DNA of 64,000 nt. Source: Phytophthora quininea. Its lineage: Eukaryota; Oomycota; Peronosporomycetes; Peronosporales; Peronosporaceae. Each line of letters opens with the position of its first letter. Position 1 is the stretch's first letter. A program made the translations under genes and the position numbers. Below the pieces are notes generated by a model that saw only the letters and a program-made list of their open reading frames with translations, made no database searches and was not told the DNA's origin. Below, one piece after another: positions 1 through 11,034 of this stretch. Where the stretch lies: positions 162,479 to 226,478 of the forward strand of contig JAAVTG010001040.1 of NCBI GenBank assembly GCA_011947345.1. Direction: 5' to 3'.

Positions 1-1
1 C

Positions 2-1012
2 GATCGCTGGGCGTTAGATGTCGCCGGGCCTTTGCCGGTGACTGGAGAAGGGAATCGTTATGTTATCGCCGCAGTTGATTATGCGACTCGCTACGCGGTA
101 GCAGTGGCCGTACCGTCGCACACGGCCAAGGACATCGCGCGGTTCGTGGCAGAACGTATTGTGTTAGTGTTTGGCCCGATGCGAGAACTGGTGAATGACG
201 GAGCTCCTGAACAGGGAGGAAAAGTGCTAGATGAATTGGCGACGGTACTGCAGATGCGGCAAGTGACGCCAGTGTCGTACCGGCCAAGACTTTTGGGGCT
301 CGTCGAGAGGTTTAATAAGGTTTGGAAAGACATGGTGGCAATGTTCGTGTCGGAGCAGCAGAACGACTGGGACCAGTCTCTACCATGTGCGGTGTATGCG
401 CACAACAGCGCTCGGCATGGCACCACTGGCTTCTCGCCGAACGAGCTGATGATGGGGCGGCGCCTCAGGGCACCAAATGAACTGTTGAGAGCAAGTGGAG
501 TCACGCGAGTAGAGAACTGGACGATGTATCACCAGGGCTTGGTGCGTAACATGAAGCGCGTGCAGGAGCTGGCCAATCGGGCGATTGACCGGGATCAGAG
601 GCGGAGAGCGAAGCACCACGACAAGCAGGTCAGGCACAAGGCCAACTTTCGTCCTGGAGACCTGGTGTGGCTGCTTAAACCGCCAAGGGGTCGAGGAATC
701 ACAAAGCTAGCCCATCAGTGGGTGGGCCCGGTTAAGATCTTGGAGGACGCAGGTCACGACAATTGGAGGGTAAGACGTCTGGACACGAGTGACGAGCTGG
801 TCACGCACTGCAGCTTCGTTACGACGTATCACTACCCGACGAGTCTGTTGGAACAAGTGGCAAGGCGAACGATCAGTGAATTGGCTGCAGAAGAGCGAGA
901 AGCAGATGCCGGCGTACCGGCAGAGGCAGGCTCTGAGAGAGAAGTGCCGCAAGACGCAGGAACAGAAGTACCGGGGTTGGCCGACTGCCGACACCAGCAG
1001 GAGAATCAGTAG
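2..1012 (+). CDS. gypsy integrase core and C-terminal domain (partial)
   Basis: Reading is open from base 2. The catalytic triad of a retroviral-type integrase is visible: the first Asp in LDVAGPLP at the window edge, the second in VNDGAPE near 195-215, and the Glu in GLVERFNK near 298-318. The motif GTTGFSPNELMMGRR follows, then FRPGDLVWLL and HQWVGPVKI, typical of the C-terminal integrase domain that joins new element DNA to the target. The 5' end is cut by the window. The frame ends at 1012, but a one-base loss in the G run at 973-976 would carry it into the next frame, so the stop is probably artificial. Confidence 0.8.
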   Translation, partial: DRWALDVAGPLPVTGEGNRYVIAAVDYATRYAVAVAVPSHTAKDIARFVAERIVLVFGPMRELVNDGAPEQGGKVLDELATVLQMRQVTPVSYRPRLLGLVERFNKVWKDMVAMFVSEQQNDWDQSLPCAVYAHNSARHGTTGFSPNELMMGRRLRAPNELLRASGVTRVENWTMYHQGLVRNMKRVQELANRAIDRDQRRRAKHHDKQVRHKANFRPGDLVWLLKPPRGRGITKLAHQWVGPVKILEDAGHDNWRVRRLDTSDELVTHCSFVTTYHYPTSLLEQVARRTISELAAEEREADAGVPAEAGSEREVPQDAGTEVPGLADCRHQQENQ

Positions 1013-2372
1013 CCGAAGCGGAACAGCCAGTAGCAGTGAGCTCAGAGACCGAAGTGATGCGCCAGAGATCCGAGGACGTGACGCCAAGTGCAGACGGCAC
1101 GCAGCCTCGCACTGAGAGCACTGGCGAAGCCACAGGCGTGGAAGCTGAGGAGCCAGTCACAACGGGTGAGGCCCAGGCTGAAGAGGTGACGCAGGAAACT
1201 GGGGAACGACGGCCTCGAGTAGAACGACTGGGAGGAGAAGCTGGGAATGGCACCAACGAGGAGTCTCAGGGTCCAGGAATAGCTGCTCGAGGAGAAGCAT
1301 CGGGGATTGCGGGGAAAGAATAGAACCGAGTATCGAGGTGCCCAGAATAGTCGTGCCTCCTGAAGCTCAAGGTGGCCAGAATTCACGGCGAGTAGTGGCG
1401 CCAGTATCAAAGCGCCCGCAGAAGAGAGCCCGAGCAAATCAAGATGACAACGGTGGTGACAAGATCTCGGCGAAGAAGCGCAAGGATGCAGCCGACGCAG
1501 CCCGAGAAGCAAGGGCAGCTCGACGAGATGCTCTGCGGAGTAGTCTGGGTCCAAGAACAGAGGCGCAAGAGAGTCCGGCCGGAGGTCGTGGATCACAAGG
1601 AAGCCGAAGTCCCCAGGAAACGAGCGAAGCCGGAAGCCCAGAAGAAGGGATCGGCGCTGCAGTCGATGCAGGAGGGCAAGGTGATGCACGAGCCGCGCCG
1701 TCAGCAACCGAGCCGTCGGAAGAAAAATTGGCGCAGCGTGATACAGCAGAGGGTGGACATGTGCGAGTGGTTACCCGTGTGGAGAACGCTCATGAAATTC
1801 GACGAGATGTGCCGGGAGTACGAGCTGGAAGAGATGCAGCGGTGCCGAGGGGGCCGGCGTTCGTCCCGACGTTCCTCCTCGCGCCCGAGTACGGCTACGT
1901 GGTTGAGGTTGGCAGAAGGAGAGTCCGGAATCGAGCGGGCAGGTATGAGCTACAGTACTGTGTCGACATCGGCAAGCGCAAGGGAGGGCCCATGTTGCGT
2001 TATTGGGTCACAGCTCCACAGTTTAAGCGCTTGTTCGACGCCGACAGGGTCGAGGACGACCCTGACTGCGGGGATGGCGTGTGGACAGGGGTGACGGTCC
2101 GTCGCAAGACTCGGGGAACCTCCCCAGCGGCAGTGATCGCCCTCACGGGCAGCTCCAGTGAGGAGACGGAGACGGAGGATGAGGACAAGTTTGGCGGCTG
2201 GAGATCGTCGAGCACATGCATGCAGGTCGGTGGCAGGGACGTACAGAGTGACGACCCGAATGTCTGGAGTTACCGGCTAGTGCCGTTGAAGATGGATATG
2301 GATGCCCCGGAAGATCGCCACGGGAGGGGTGACTTGGAGGCGAAGGTCGGTAAGTGGCAGACAGCAGGATAG
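1013..2372 (+). CDS. C-terminal extension of the gypsy polyprotein, possible chromo-like end
   Basis: Two frames make up this stretch: one open to the stop at 1321-1323 and one from about 1314 to 2372. They join if one base is missing from the G run at 1311-1314, and they join the integrase through the G run at 973-976. The predicted product is about 450 residues. It is rich in Glu, Arg, Ala and Gly, with a more structured block near 1870-2070 containing YVVEVGRRRVRN and GRYELQYCVDIGK, which loosely resembles a chromodomain. That resemblance is inference. A long extension after integrase is unusual. The competing frame at 1444-2094 is a shadow. Confidence 0.5.
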
Positions 2373-2650
2373 GCGACGTGCTCGGAGCACGGGAGCACGC
2401 AAGCGGTCGAAGAGCAGCGGCGAGAGGACAGGCGACGAAGTGAGTGCTGGGCAGCGTAAGGCGCAGCCGAAGACCGAGGAGGAAGCGTAGCGGATAGTCG
2501 GCTGGAAGCGAGCGGTGAGCCGCTGAAGGCTCAGTCTCCAATCTGCCGAGAAGTGAACGGACGGGTTGTGTTAAGAGACTAAATACAGAGTAGGCGAGGT
2601 ACTGCAGCCACTGGAGAGCTGGCCTTGTCGCGAAAAGAGTGCTAGTGAGT

Positions 2651-2875
2651 GGGTTCTGCGGCTGTGATCAGTGCCGGCCCAAAGAGGAGTGCTCGAGTGA
2701 AGCCCCGATAGTACTGCGGCTGCAAACAGTGCCGGCTATCGACCCCGCCCGAAGGGTACTGCGGTTGAGAACGGTACCGGCCCTGAGGACGGAAGTACGG
2801 GTACTGCGGCTGCAATCAGTGCCGGCCCGGAAAGACAACCCGAAGGCGTTCTGCGGTTGAGATCAGCACCGGCGC
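2651..2875 (+). repeat. Five imperfect tandem repeats, about 44-58 bp spacing
   Basis: A core of the form TACTGCGGCTG...CAGTGCCGGCCC recurs at about 2651, 2709, 2755, 2799 and 2847. Copies 3 and 5 carry TGCGGTTGAGA in place of TGCGGCTGCAA. The block follows the gypsy reading frame and precedes a LINE fragment. Subterminal repeats in an LTR or 3' untranslated region are the simplest reading. The rest of 2373-3017 is GC-rich with no supported gene. Confidence 0.7.
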
Positions 2876-3017
2876 TGGAAGGGAGGCGCTTAAGCATCAG
2901 GTGAGACGCCTCAAGTAGTGACTCGACCGGGACGCTGGTCTGGGGCACCCTTGTGGATATTGCCTGACGGCTGGGTGCCGCCAAATCGGTGGAAGTGGTC
3001 AAGAGTGCGCCGACAAT

Positions 3018-3568
3018 GTGATGCTGAAAATACCCTTTGGAGACCTCATTGTCGGATCAAGGTTGTTCTTCCTCAAGTCGTTAAATCCTTCCATTCAACA
3101 GTGTGTGAGACGATGATGTGCTGCGATAGAAACAGTAGAGCACTGTTTCTTCTCGTGCCCAGCTCTGACGCAAATGTGGTCCCCATTGTGGTCCCCATGG
3201 CATAAGGCTTTCACGACGGAGCTGGATTGACGGCTGCTGATTTTCCTAAACCACGAGACCTGAATAGGGAGTAGAGGCAGAACCAAAAGGTGGTCCTGCT
3301 ACTGTGGCGAGTCCACACTGCGATCGCGTTCCACGCTACGTTGAGGTTGAGAAACGACATACTATTCCGTGAAACTACAGCTGAAGTACCAAGCGTCCAA
3401 AATGTGACGTCCTCTTTTCGACGACACTGTCTGTTCATCAATCACCATTCAGCGGAGCTTGGGATTGACGACAAAATTGTAACCTCTGTTCTGGAGAAGG
3501 TAGGCTTTGACCCACCTGCGCCGCGAAACACGCCACCAGCAAGTCACGTTTGGATTCCACGAAACTAA
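3018..3568 (+). pseudogene. LINE ORF2 C-terminal fragment (zinc-binding RT tail)
   Basis: The sequence encodes the end of a non-LTR retrotransposon polyprotein in broken frames. It contains the block FLKSLNPSIQQCVRR, a cysteine/histidine cluster around EHCFFSCPALTQMW, and the closing block beginning LLLWRVHTAIAFHAT and ending HVWIPRN. The same blocks occur in the long LINE copy at 7611-8699. A near-identical copy lies on the minus strand at 42160-42720. The fragment is 5'-truncated, as is usual for LINE copies. It is followed by a 3' untranslated tail to about 3640. Confidence 0.75.
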
Positions 3569-3780
3569 GCAGAACGACTACGTAGTATACGATCGTAGCT
3601 AGAAAAACGGTTTATCCGACTGGTTAATCAACTTATATTTCTTCTTCGTAGTAGATCTGAAGCTACGAGAGAAATCCGCTTAGACGAGAAATTCGCTAAC
3701 TTGGTAATCATCGTTTAGACGACACTGTCTGTTGATGTACAACACGCAAAAGAGATGGGAATCAATGGTGACAGAGGAAA
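3569..3780 (+). other. LINE 3' tails, no gene
   Basis: This stretch has no supported gene. It holds the 3' untranslated tail of the preceding LINE fragment, including a segment near 3605-3640 that recurs inverted at about 42080-42115. A second tail near 3673-3700 contains TTAGACGAGAAAT, which recurs at 8727 and, inverted, near 3805. Confidence 0.5.
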
Positions 3781-4440
3781 TTGAATTGATTAACTGTTTA
3801 GCGGATTTCTCGTCTTAAGGTGATAAGCTATCTATCCGTGAGAGTTATGTTCGTATCGTCCACATGTGCTGCATGGGTTCCGGGGTATTGTTTTCTGGCG
3901 GATCAAAGCCAAGTTTTTGCAGCACACAGACCACAGTAGCGCGGTTGCAATGAAGCTCACGTGCGTGTTGGTAGAGGAATTGGTAGTGCATCTTGAAGGA
4001 GTTCAGCAGATTGAGAATATTTGGCACTTCAGCTGTCGTTTCCTGGAAATGAATGTCGTTCCTGAGCCGCCGTGTTGCATGAAACACAGTCGCTGTGCAG
4101 ATCCTCCATAGAAGTATCAGTTCTTTGTGCTCACTTCTCCAGTTCCTACGGAGGTCTTGCAATCTTGGGAAGAGCAGCAACCCCCAGCTTAGGTCGACCA
4201 CCGGCTCCATAGTCCGCTCCACATTGGTTCTAATGACGGGCACGTGAAAAACAGTGTTCTACCGTTTCGACATCCTGGCATTCCGGACGAACGCAGTTTT
4301 GGATGGTAGGATTTAGTTCTCTGAGGAAGTATAGTCGTGAACCGACTGTGAGGTCTCCGAAGCACATTCGTACTATTACATCATGAATTAGATTTCTCGT
4401 TTGGAAGGATACCGCTCACATCGAACCTAATCCTTCCCTT
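3781..4440 (-). pseudogene. LINE ORF2 C-terminal fragment, minus strand
   Basis: On the minus strand the sequence encodes a LINE C-terminus with LLFPRLQDLRRNWR, RICTATVFHATRRLRNDI and a final block ending HMWTIRT. It is related to, but clearly diverged from, the copies at 3018 and 7611. Upstream on the same strand (4440 to 4240) lies the cysteine-rich segment in another frame. The 3' tail at 3781-3820 has the family's TTAGACGAGAAAT-like end in inverted form. The copy is 5'-truncated at about 4440, where the next element begins. Confidence 0.7.
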
Positions 4441-4450
4441 CTGAAGAAAC

Positions 4451-6112
4451 ATGGCGGTGATGGCCACCTCGATGGCCGATCACCTGCGCGCGCAGGAGTA
4501 CTCACGGATCCGTCGGTCTGCGACGACCTTGCTGTCTGAGCCCCCGTCTCGGAGGAAGCAGCAGCAACACTTGCCCAGGCGTACGAGAGGAAGACACTTC
4601 ACCCGAAGAATATCTTGCGATCGTGACAAAGCAACGGGCCTTCAATCCAGCCCCTACCAGCCACGCCGTAGTGATCAACACCGGCTCGTATTGCTCCAAT
4701 CTGGCGGTGCCTGTTATTTTGAAGTCGTTTCTCCAAGATCACGGCAACGAGACTGTCAAGGACGTGCTGTCCCATCACGGTGTGGCGATGCTGGAGAAGA
4801 TCTCCTCAGGCGGCGTTCTTATTCATGTGCGTTCGGCAGAATTTAAAACACAGCTGGATGGAGAAGAAGTCAACTTGCTCGGAAAGAAGTTCACGATCAA
4901 GCGTCAGTCATTCCTGATGAACAAGTTTTATCTGGACGTCTCCAGTATTCACTCCACGAACGAAGCAAACGCGTTATTCCTCGGGCGATCTGCACTGGGG
5001 CGTGTCCACTGTACTTTACGCCACGAGACGTCAATCTCGAGGTACAAGTGGCAACACCTACGTGGCGTTTCTACTTCGGATCGGCTGCGCCTCCGCCATG
5101 TCTGATGGTTCATCAGTACGTCACGCACCAACTCGTGCATGGACGACACTTCTACTTGGCTAGAGGAAAACACTCAATGGAACCACCAGTGAGAGCATCT
5201 TCTTACCGCCAGTCCAGTTACGCCGTTGTACTACCCTTTGGAGATAGCCCTCATGAGAATGAAAATCGCTCCAAGAGACAAGAAAGCGCTATCTCAGCGA
5301 GAATCAACACCCCCATTACGGCGCACGCGAGGCTCCCAGACCCCACAGCAGCGGCTTCGGAGCCAAGGCGTGATCAAGGAAAAGAACACATTTCTTCTAG
5401 ACGAAACCATGACCACGCAGATAACTCGCAGGAAGATCAACATCCACGCGCTGATGAACAATCCAGCGCAAGTTGGGATTTTGCAGGAGATTCAAACTCC
5501 GATACTGATATGGTCAAGCAGCTTGAAACTGGTTTCAAGCGCTTGGAACCGTCCTTTGCTCACGACAACCCATTTGCTGCGCTCGATCTACCGGAATGTG
5601 ACTTTGAGGTCATCCTCCCTGAACTGGAACAGGGTGTTTCTGCTGGAATTGCAATCGTACCGCATTTAAACGTCGAGAAGGGTGGGAGCGTCGATGGACG
5701 CGCTCCTGCTAAGAACAGGGCAACTGAACCTACCCAGCATGACGATAGTGAGGACCTATTACTACAAGAAGCTCTGCTACTTTCCGAAAAAGAAGCGCAA
5801 CTGATGGTAGAACAGGACCGTATTGCAAGCAATATCGAACACTACAAGGAGGCCGAAGAGATGCTTCAGGGATCCAAGAACATGGACAGGATTGTCCGAT
5901 CAATAGCCAAGTTCCCGTTAACATGGACAAAGGCAATTCTGAAAGATCTAGTTGCTGGTGGATCTCAGACGCTTGACCTTGCCGGTATTCATCTGTGGAA
6001 TCGCATTTCTGCGAAGGAAAGTATGGACGATGATGACAATATCAGAACATTTCACGAACGAGTCTCGATGGGTTTACAAGCGATTTTTACCGACTGGACC
6101 CAGAAACATTTG
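4451..6112 (+). pseudogene. LINE A ORF1-like region
   Basis: The product begins MAVMATSMADHLRAQEYSR, matching the start of LINE C at 28821 (MSSMADHLLAQQYSRLRR). Downstream blocks such as GSYCSNLAVPVILKSF and FTIKRQSFLMNKFYLD correspond one for one to LINE C, so this is the element's N-terminal ORF. It is split over at least three frames (4451-4846, 4623-5105, 5048-6130). The acidic segment near 5560-5650 and the QDRIASNIEHYKEA segment have counterparts in LINE C at 30020-30280. Its biochemical role is not recognisable from sequence. Confidence 0.6.
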
Positions 6113-6114
6113 GT

Positions 6115-8699
6115 GAAATCCTGTTGGTAGTGTTTAATTACCAGCTTGAACGTGGAATATTACTCCCACACCAACGATACTCGTCAGTGGCATTGTTGTT
6201 CAAGAAAGGTGAACGAGGCAACCCCGGAAACTTCCGCCCGATAACATTGATGCCGGTGGAGGTTAAAATACTCTCGCGAGTGCTTGTCAATCGACTACGT
6301 CCTTTGATGTCCAGGTTAGTACATCCTGACCAAAAGGATTTATACCTGGACGCTCAATCCACGAACAAATTTTCCTGGTGCGAGACTTGCAACATTTGAT
6401 GACATCCCAGAACCATCGAGGCATTGCCACCTTCCTAGATTTTGCGAAAGCGTATGATCGGGTAAATCGACAATACCTATTTCGCGTGCTCGAACGACAA
6501 GGGCTTGGCCCGCGATTCCGTTCGTGGATTGAATTAATGTACGAAAACACAGTGTTCGTTGATGATAAATGGGTGGGCTCAAGATGCTCTCTCTCCAGCA
6601 CGCGGAGTTAAACAAGGGGATCCATTATCGCCGTTCTTGTCTGCACTCTCACTAGAACCACTGGGAAATCTCTTGCGAGCCAATCGAGATCTCGGCGTCG
6701 AAGTAAATGAGACGTTACGGATTCCTGTGGCGTTTTTGCTGATGACACAGTTCTCTTCTCAAAGGGAAGGCACAATTGGTGGATCAACTGAAGATCGTAG
6801 ACTGCTACTGCGTGGGATCTGGAGCGCAGCTGAACCACACCAAAAGCGTCATGATGAGTCTGAATAATAAGTGTCCAGCACCACGTTTGGAGCCGCTTCG
6901 ATCGTTGAAACGAGGCGAAACAACGCGCTACCTTGGCATACCTTTTGGAAATTTGGACACATCTGAAAAATTTGCGGCGCAGCTCGATCAAAAGATGATT
7001 AAACGCTTGCAGCTCTGGAAAGGGCGAGCGCGTACTCTGCTTGGTCGAAGACTAATCGCTCAAGTTGAGATTTTGTCTATACTTTGGTACTTCACAACTG
7101 CGATGCTAATTCCCACACGATTTATAAAGCGATGGCAAGGAATGATAAACCGCTACGTTCTATACAATCGCATTAGTGCCGGAAAAGCGGGCGTGAGCAT
7201 TGTACAAAAAGGACTAGCGACAACACCGCGAGAAATGGACGGAATCGGAGTCCCTGATGTAGCAACAGTGATTCGCCGCCAGCACCTACAGCAGTTGCAG
7301 CATTTTGTGGCGACCACCAGTTCCGACTCGGACAGCGATGACAACGTGTGGTATCGACCAATGATGCATATAATCCAACTACGATATGGGGAATTCGCTA
7401 GGCCGCGATCCAGTGACTTTCTGTTTCAAGATCCACCTCGACCTGCGGGTTGGAGAGCAACAATGATGCCACTGTGGTGGCGGCGAACTCTGCGCGATTG
7501 GGACAGAATAAATTGGCCACAACGATCGGCGCTACAAGTCAGTAGACTCAAAAAGTGCAATATGCATTGTACAGTCCAATATGGTGGAATAAGTCATCCG
7601 AATTCCATCAGTGGCACTCCAGAGAGTTAACACAAACTTCGACGCCATTGGGGTCAGGTACCACCAAGTTTGGCCGCTTGTGTCGTGCACTTGCGGAGAA
7701 AAGCTGGACTGTTTTGCCGATTTTCTGGATGAAAATCATTACTGGCCTTCATCGGCCGCGTTCTTCGCCAGAATATGTTCAACGCTTCATCCGATACTCG
7801 GATCTGAAGTTGTTCTTACGGATATTTTTCGTCTCTACAGACAGTTGAGAGAAGTTATGTCAAGAATTCTACCTCAACCTCATCCAGGAGAGATCCAAGC
7901 GGCAAATGCAACAAACACACCTCCGATTCACGGATTATCTGTGAGCAGTGCCAATATTACTACGCCAAGCGTACGATTCTTTCCAAAACTACGGAAAAAG
8001 GACTGGGGTAAGCTGCTTGAACAAGCGCCTGCGCTGGAGCACCATCCACTTGAGGATTTGGGATGCCCACGGCGACGTGTTCACCAAACGCTGTCAAAAA
8101 TACTAGCACTGCGAGGACTGGTACTTCCAGTGGTTCATGATGTGATGTTACGACTATATTGCGGTGATATTACCGTCGGCTCGAGACTATATTTCTTGAA
8201 ATCGTTGAACCCGACAATTCAGCAATGTGTACGCCCTGGGTGTCAAGCGATTGAAACAGTACAACATTGCTTCTTCAAATGCACATCGCTTACATCGATG
8301 TGGGAACACGTATACAAGCCCTGGCGTCGGGCGTTCAGAACTCGATTGACTTGGCGGCTTCTGCTCTTCCCCACAACACAAGACCTGCGAACAAGATGGC
8401 GAGAAAATGGTAAGGTACTCCTTCTTCTATGGAGAGTGCACACGGCGATCATATTCCATGCAACATGGAGACTACGAAATGACATTCTGTTCAGAGAGGC
8501 CCCAACCGAAACTCCAAGCATTCCAGGAATGATGTGCTCCTTCAAAATGCACTATCAATTCATCTACCAACACGCAGCTGAACTCCATTACGACGAATCG
8601 GCAATACTGTCGATAATACGTCAATTGGGCTTCGAACCGCCTAAAGACACTAATGCTATCGCTCTAGAGCAACACACCATTTGGATTCCTCAGCGATAA
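6115..8699 (+). pseudogene. LINE A reverse transcriptase and C-terminal zinc-binding domain
   Basis: Reverse transcriptase motifs are visible in order: NFRPITLMPVEVKILSRVL near 6230, FLDFAKAYDRVNR near 6430 (motif A), GVKQGDPLSPFLSALSLEPL near 6610 (motif B), and the catalytic FADD block near 6735 (motif C). Motif C is reached only by correcting one missing base in the T run at 6733-6737. The C-terminal segment (7611-8699) carries CVRPGCQAIETVQHCFFKC and ends HTIWIPQR. The frame is broken at several further places, so the copy as written cannot make a full enzyme. Confidence 0.7.
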
Positions 8700-8769
8700 A
8701 TCTGATGCTACGAGATAAAGCAGCTTAGACGAGAAATCCGCTAAAGTGTTAATCAACTCATTTTAATTC

Positions 8770-11034
8770 ACGAACGAGTCTCTAACCTCAACCTCTCCAT
8801 AGGTAATTCACGTGATGAGTACTCATCTTACTTGAAAGACGCGTTCAACAACCTGTCAGAGGTTCAAAAGAAGCAGTGGAATTTACTCCGTTGGCTCAGC
8901 ATTTTCGAATTGATGGCGCTGAGCATGTGTCCCTCAGTCTTCACTCAACGCGCGTGGCTACATTTTCTTGTAGATCACGTCGGAGAAGGTCTGCCACACA
9001 CCGCAGTAATAATTCTTTCTGATCAAGAGTTGCTATAACTACTTAGATCCCCAGTGGAAATGATACTCAAGACCGCGAATAATGTAGCACCTGGAAGTGC
9101 CCTTATTGCGGGACTGGAAGCACTACGTTCGAGCTCTCTCACTTCAACTGATCTCCCTGTTTTAACTACGAATTTGTTGACGCTCCCGCAAACAGCCTCT
9201 GCAATGGAAGCAGAGCCATCAACGTAAATGTTGAGCGGAATGGACGTTGGTGAATCGTGTAAAACATTGTCATGGAATGTGCGTAGGATCAAAGGCGGTG
9301 GATACCCGTTGATTTCAACGCATCTAAAATATTTTTATTTCTCGTGCGTACAAGAAACTCGCTTCAAGAATGAGAAGCAAGCAAGTCGCTTTAAATATTT
9401 AGTCGAGCAAACCTTCGGGGACCGCGTATTCCTCTCGGATAAAAAAATGGTGACTGCCAACAAGAAACATATCCCCGGAGTGGCGGCGTAGCGACCATAA
9501 TTCATGGCTCGTGTCCAAGTCTTGCACAGGCCACAGTGATGTCAGAAGCAACAATTCCTAACCGCTATCTGTTAGTGCGAATGCCATGGAAAAACAATAT
9601 TTGCTACATCCATAATGTGTACGCACCGAACGATGCGGCATCGCGAAAGGCTTTGTTCGAACAGCTTCCTGTGGAATTCGAAGATATTGCAGTGTACATT
9701 GTGTGCGGTGATTTCAACCTAGCAGTAGAACCAAGTGTGGATGCCAGCTCGAATCACCCCAGTACAGACTCGAGCAGGAGGAGTCTGCAGTTGTGGTTAA
9801 CGGAGATTGACGCTGTAGATGTGTGGCGACTCCACCACTCATCTGCACGAGTTTTTCTGGGCCGCTTCCAAGGATAAATCGGATTGATTACATTTTTCTG
9901 TCAGACGATTTGCAGTCGGACTGCTACCATGACTCAGGATACTCTGCGTGGGAAAATGGAGGTGACCATCTTGCGCACCATGTAGAACTAACCTCATGGC
10001 ATCATCCCACTGGTACAGGTTTCTGGAGACTGCCGGATTGGCTCTTGCAAATACCAGAACTCCAGACGGATATTGTGGAGGAAGCCAAGCTTCTTCTACC
10101 AGTCCTTCGTGCATCAAATAATCCCGGTTTAGTGTGGAAAACATGGAAGCAAAAGATGAAAGCGTACCTTAAACGTTGTCAACATAACCTGCGTGCATCA
10201 AGATATGCTGGCATAAATCTTGCTCGAGAACGTTTAGAAGAGTGTGCTGCAGCCGTGACGACAGAAGATGCAAGCGAGCAAGACGAAATTAACTTCTATT
10301 TCGCCAGACAACGATACAAAGAATGTCATGATGAATGGAATACCTTTGGATGTAATCGGGGCTTTGAACAAACCGTGACTGCAGCTGAAAAAGTCCCAGG
10401 TTTTTCTTTCGGCCGCCACGATACGAACTTCGAAATACTCCATTTAGATCGATACGAACTTCAGCTGGTGAAGAATCAACCGATCCTTCTGAAATCTGTC
10501 GTGGCTTTCAAGAGCATTGGGGGAAATATTTGGCGACCCTCGCTTCTCAGCTGAAGAACGAGAGATTGACATGGTGTCTCAACAAACCTTGCTTGATAGC
10601 ATCGAGCGCCGACTATCCTCAGAGGTGACCAGGGATCTTGACAGCGAGTTGGCCGCAGAGGATTTGCGTTTGCGATCAAGAAACTAGAACCTCACTCGCA
10701 CTGGGTCCAGACGGCCTCACCAGTGATTGTTTTCGTCTAGATCCGGGCGCGTTTGGAGAAATACTTGCGATAGTTTTGGATATCAATTGGAACGTGGAAT
10801 TCTACTTCCACATCAACGATATTCCTCCGTGGCACTACTGTTTAAGAAAGGAGACCGATCTGAACCGGGAAACTTTCGGCCGATCACACTGACGCCCGTT
10901 GAGGTCAAGATATTATCGCGAGTATTAGTGAATCGCCTTAGACCACACATTTCTAAGTTAGTGCATCCGGATCAAAAGGGTTTTATATCGGGGCGTCGGA
11001 TTGACCAGCAGGTAATGCTAGTCCGCGATCTCAT
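8770..11034 (+). mobile_element. LINE copy B, truncated at both ends
   Basis: The copy starts inside the ORF1-distal block (FHERVS), continues through an apurinic-type endonuclease, and breaks off in the reverse transcriptase after FISGRRIDQQVMLVRDLI near 11030. There a minus-strand Copia gag fragment takes over. Its left end abuts the tail of LINE A. Part of its ORF1 end (LLRWLSIFELMALSMCP) matches LINE C near 30600. Confidence 0.65.
9229..11034 (+). pseudogene. LINE B endonuclease plus partial reverse transcriptase
   Basis: Endonuclease motifs of the exonuclease/endonuclease/phosphatase fold are present: TLSWNVRRIKGGG near 9265, SCVQETRF near 9340, IHNVYAPND near 9610, VCGDFNLA near 9700 and IDYIFLSD near 9880. 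A region of unknown function follows (HPTGTGFWRLPDWLLQIPEL, then a helical stretch), and then the start of reverse transcriptase. Stops at 9489 and 9876 and further shifts break it into pieces. It is homologous along its length to LINE C at 31806-33345. Confidence 0.65.

Larger units (their letters stand above)
1..2500 (+). mobile_element. Ty3/gypsy-type LTR retrotransposon, 3' part
   Basis: The window opens inside the integrase of a gypsy-type element and runs on through a long basic/acidic C-terminal extension to a stop at 2372. Capsid, protease and reverse transcriptase lie upstream of the window. I could not locate a 3' LTR with certainty. The GC-rich stretch after 2372 with five imperfect tandem repeats may be part of the 3' untranslated region or LTR. 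The end at 2500 is approximate. Confidence 0.75.
4441..8762 (+). mobile_element. LINE copy A (non-LTR retrotransposon, internally deleted)
   Basis: This is a plus-strand LINE with an ORF1-type region (4451-6070), a reverse transcriptase, a C-terminal zinc-binding segment (to 8699) and a 3' tail ending near 8762. The apurinic-type endonuclease expected between ORF1 and reverse transcriptase is missing: sequence jumps near 6075 from the ORF1-distal block FHERVS to a block just before reverse transcriptase. Several frameshifts interrupt it. It is immediately followed by another copy, LINE B. Confidence 0.75.

Noticed and set aside
1444..2094. Alternative 216-codon frame inside the gypsy extension
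   Set aside because: It overlaps the longer frame that continues the polyprotein after run correction and has no domain.
2651..2875. CRISPR-like array
   Set aside because: Repeats are imperfect with variable spacing, in a eukaryotic transposon context.
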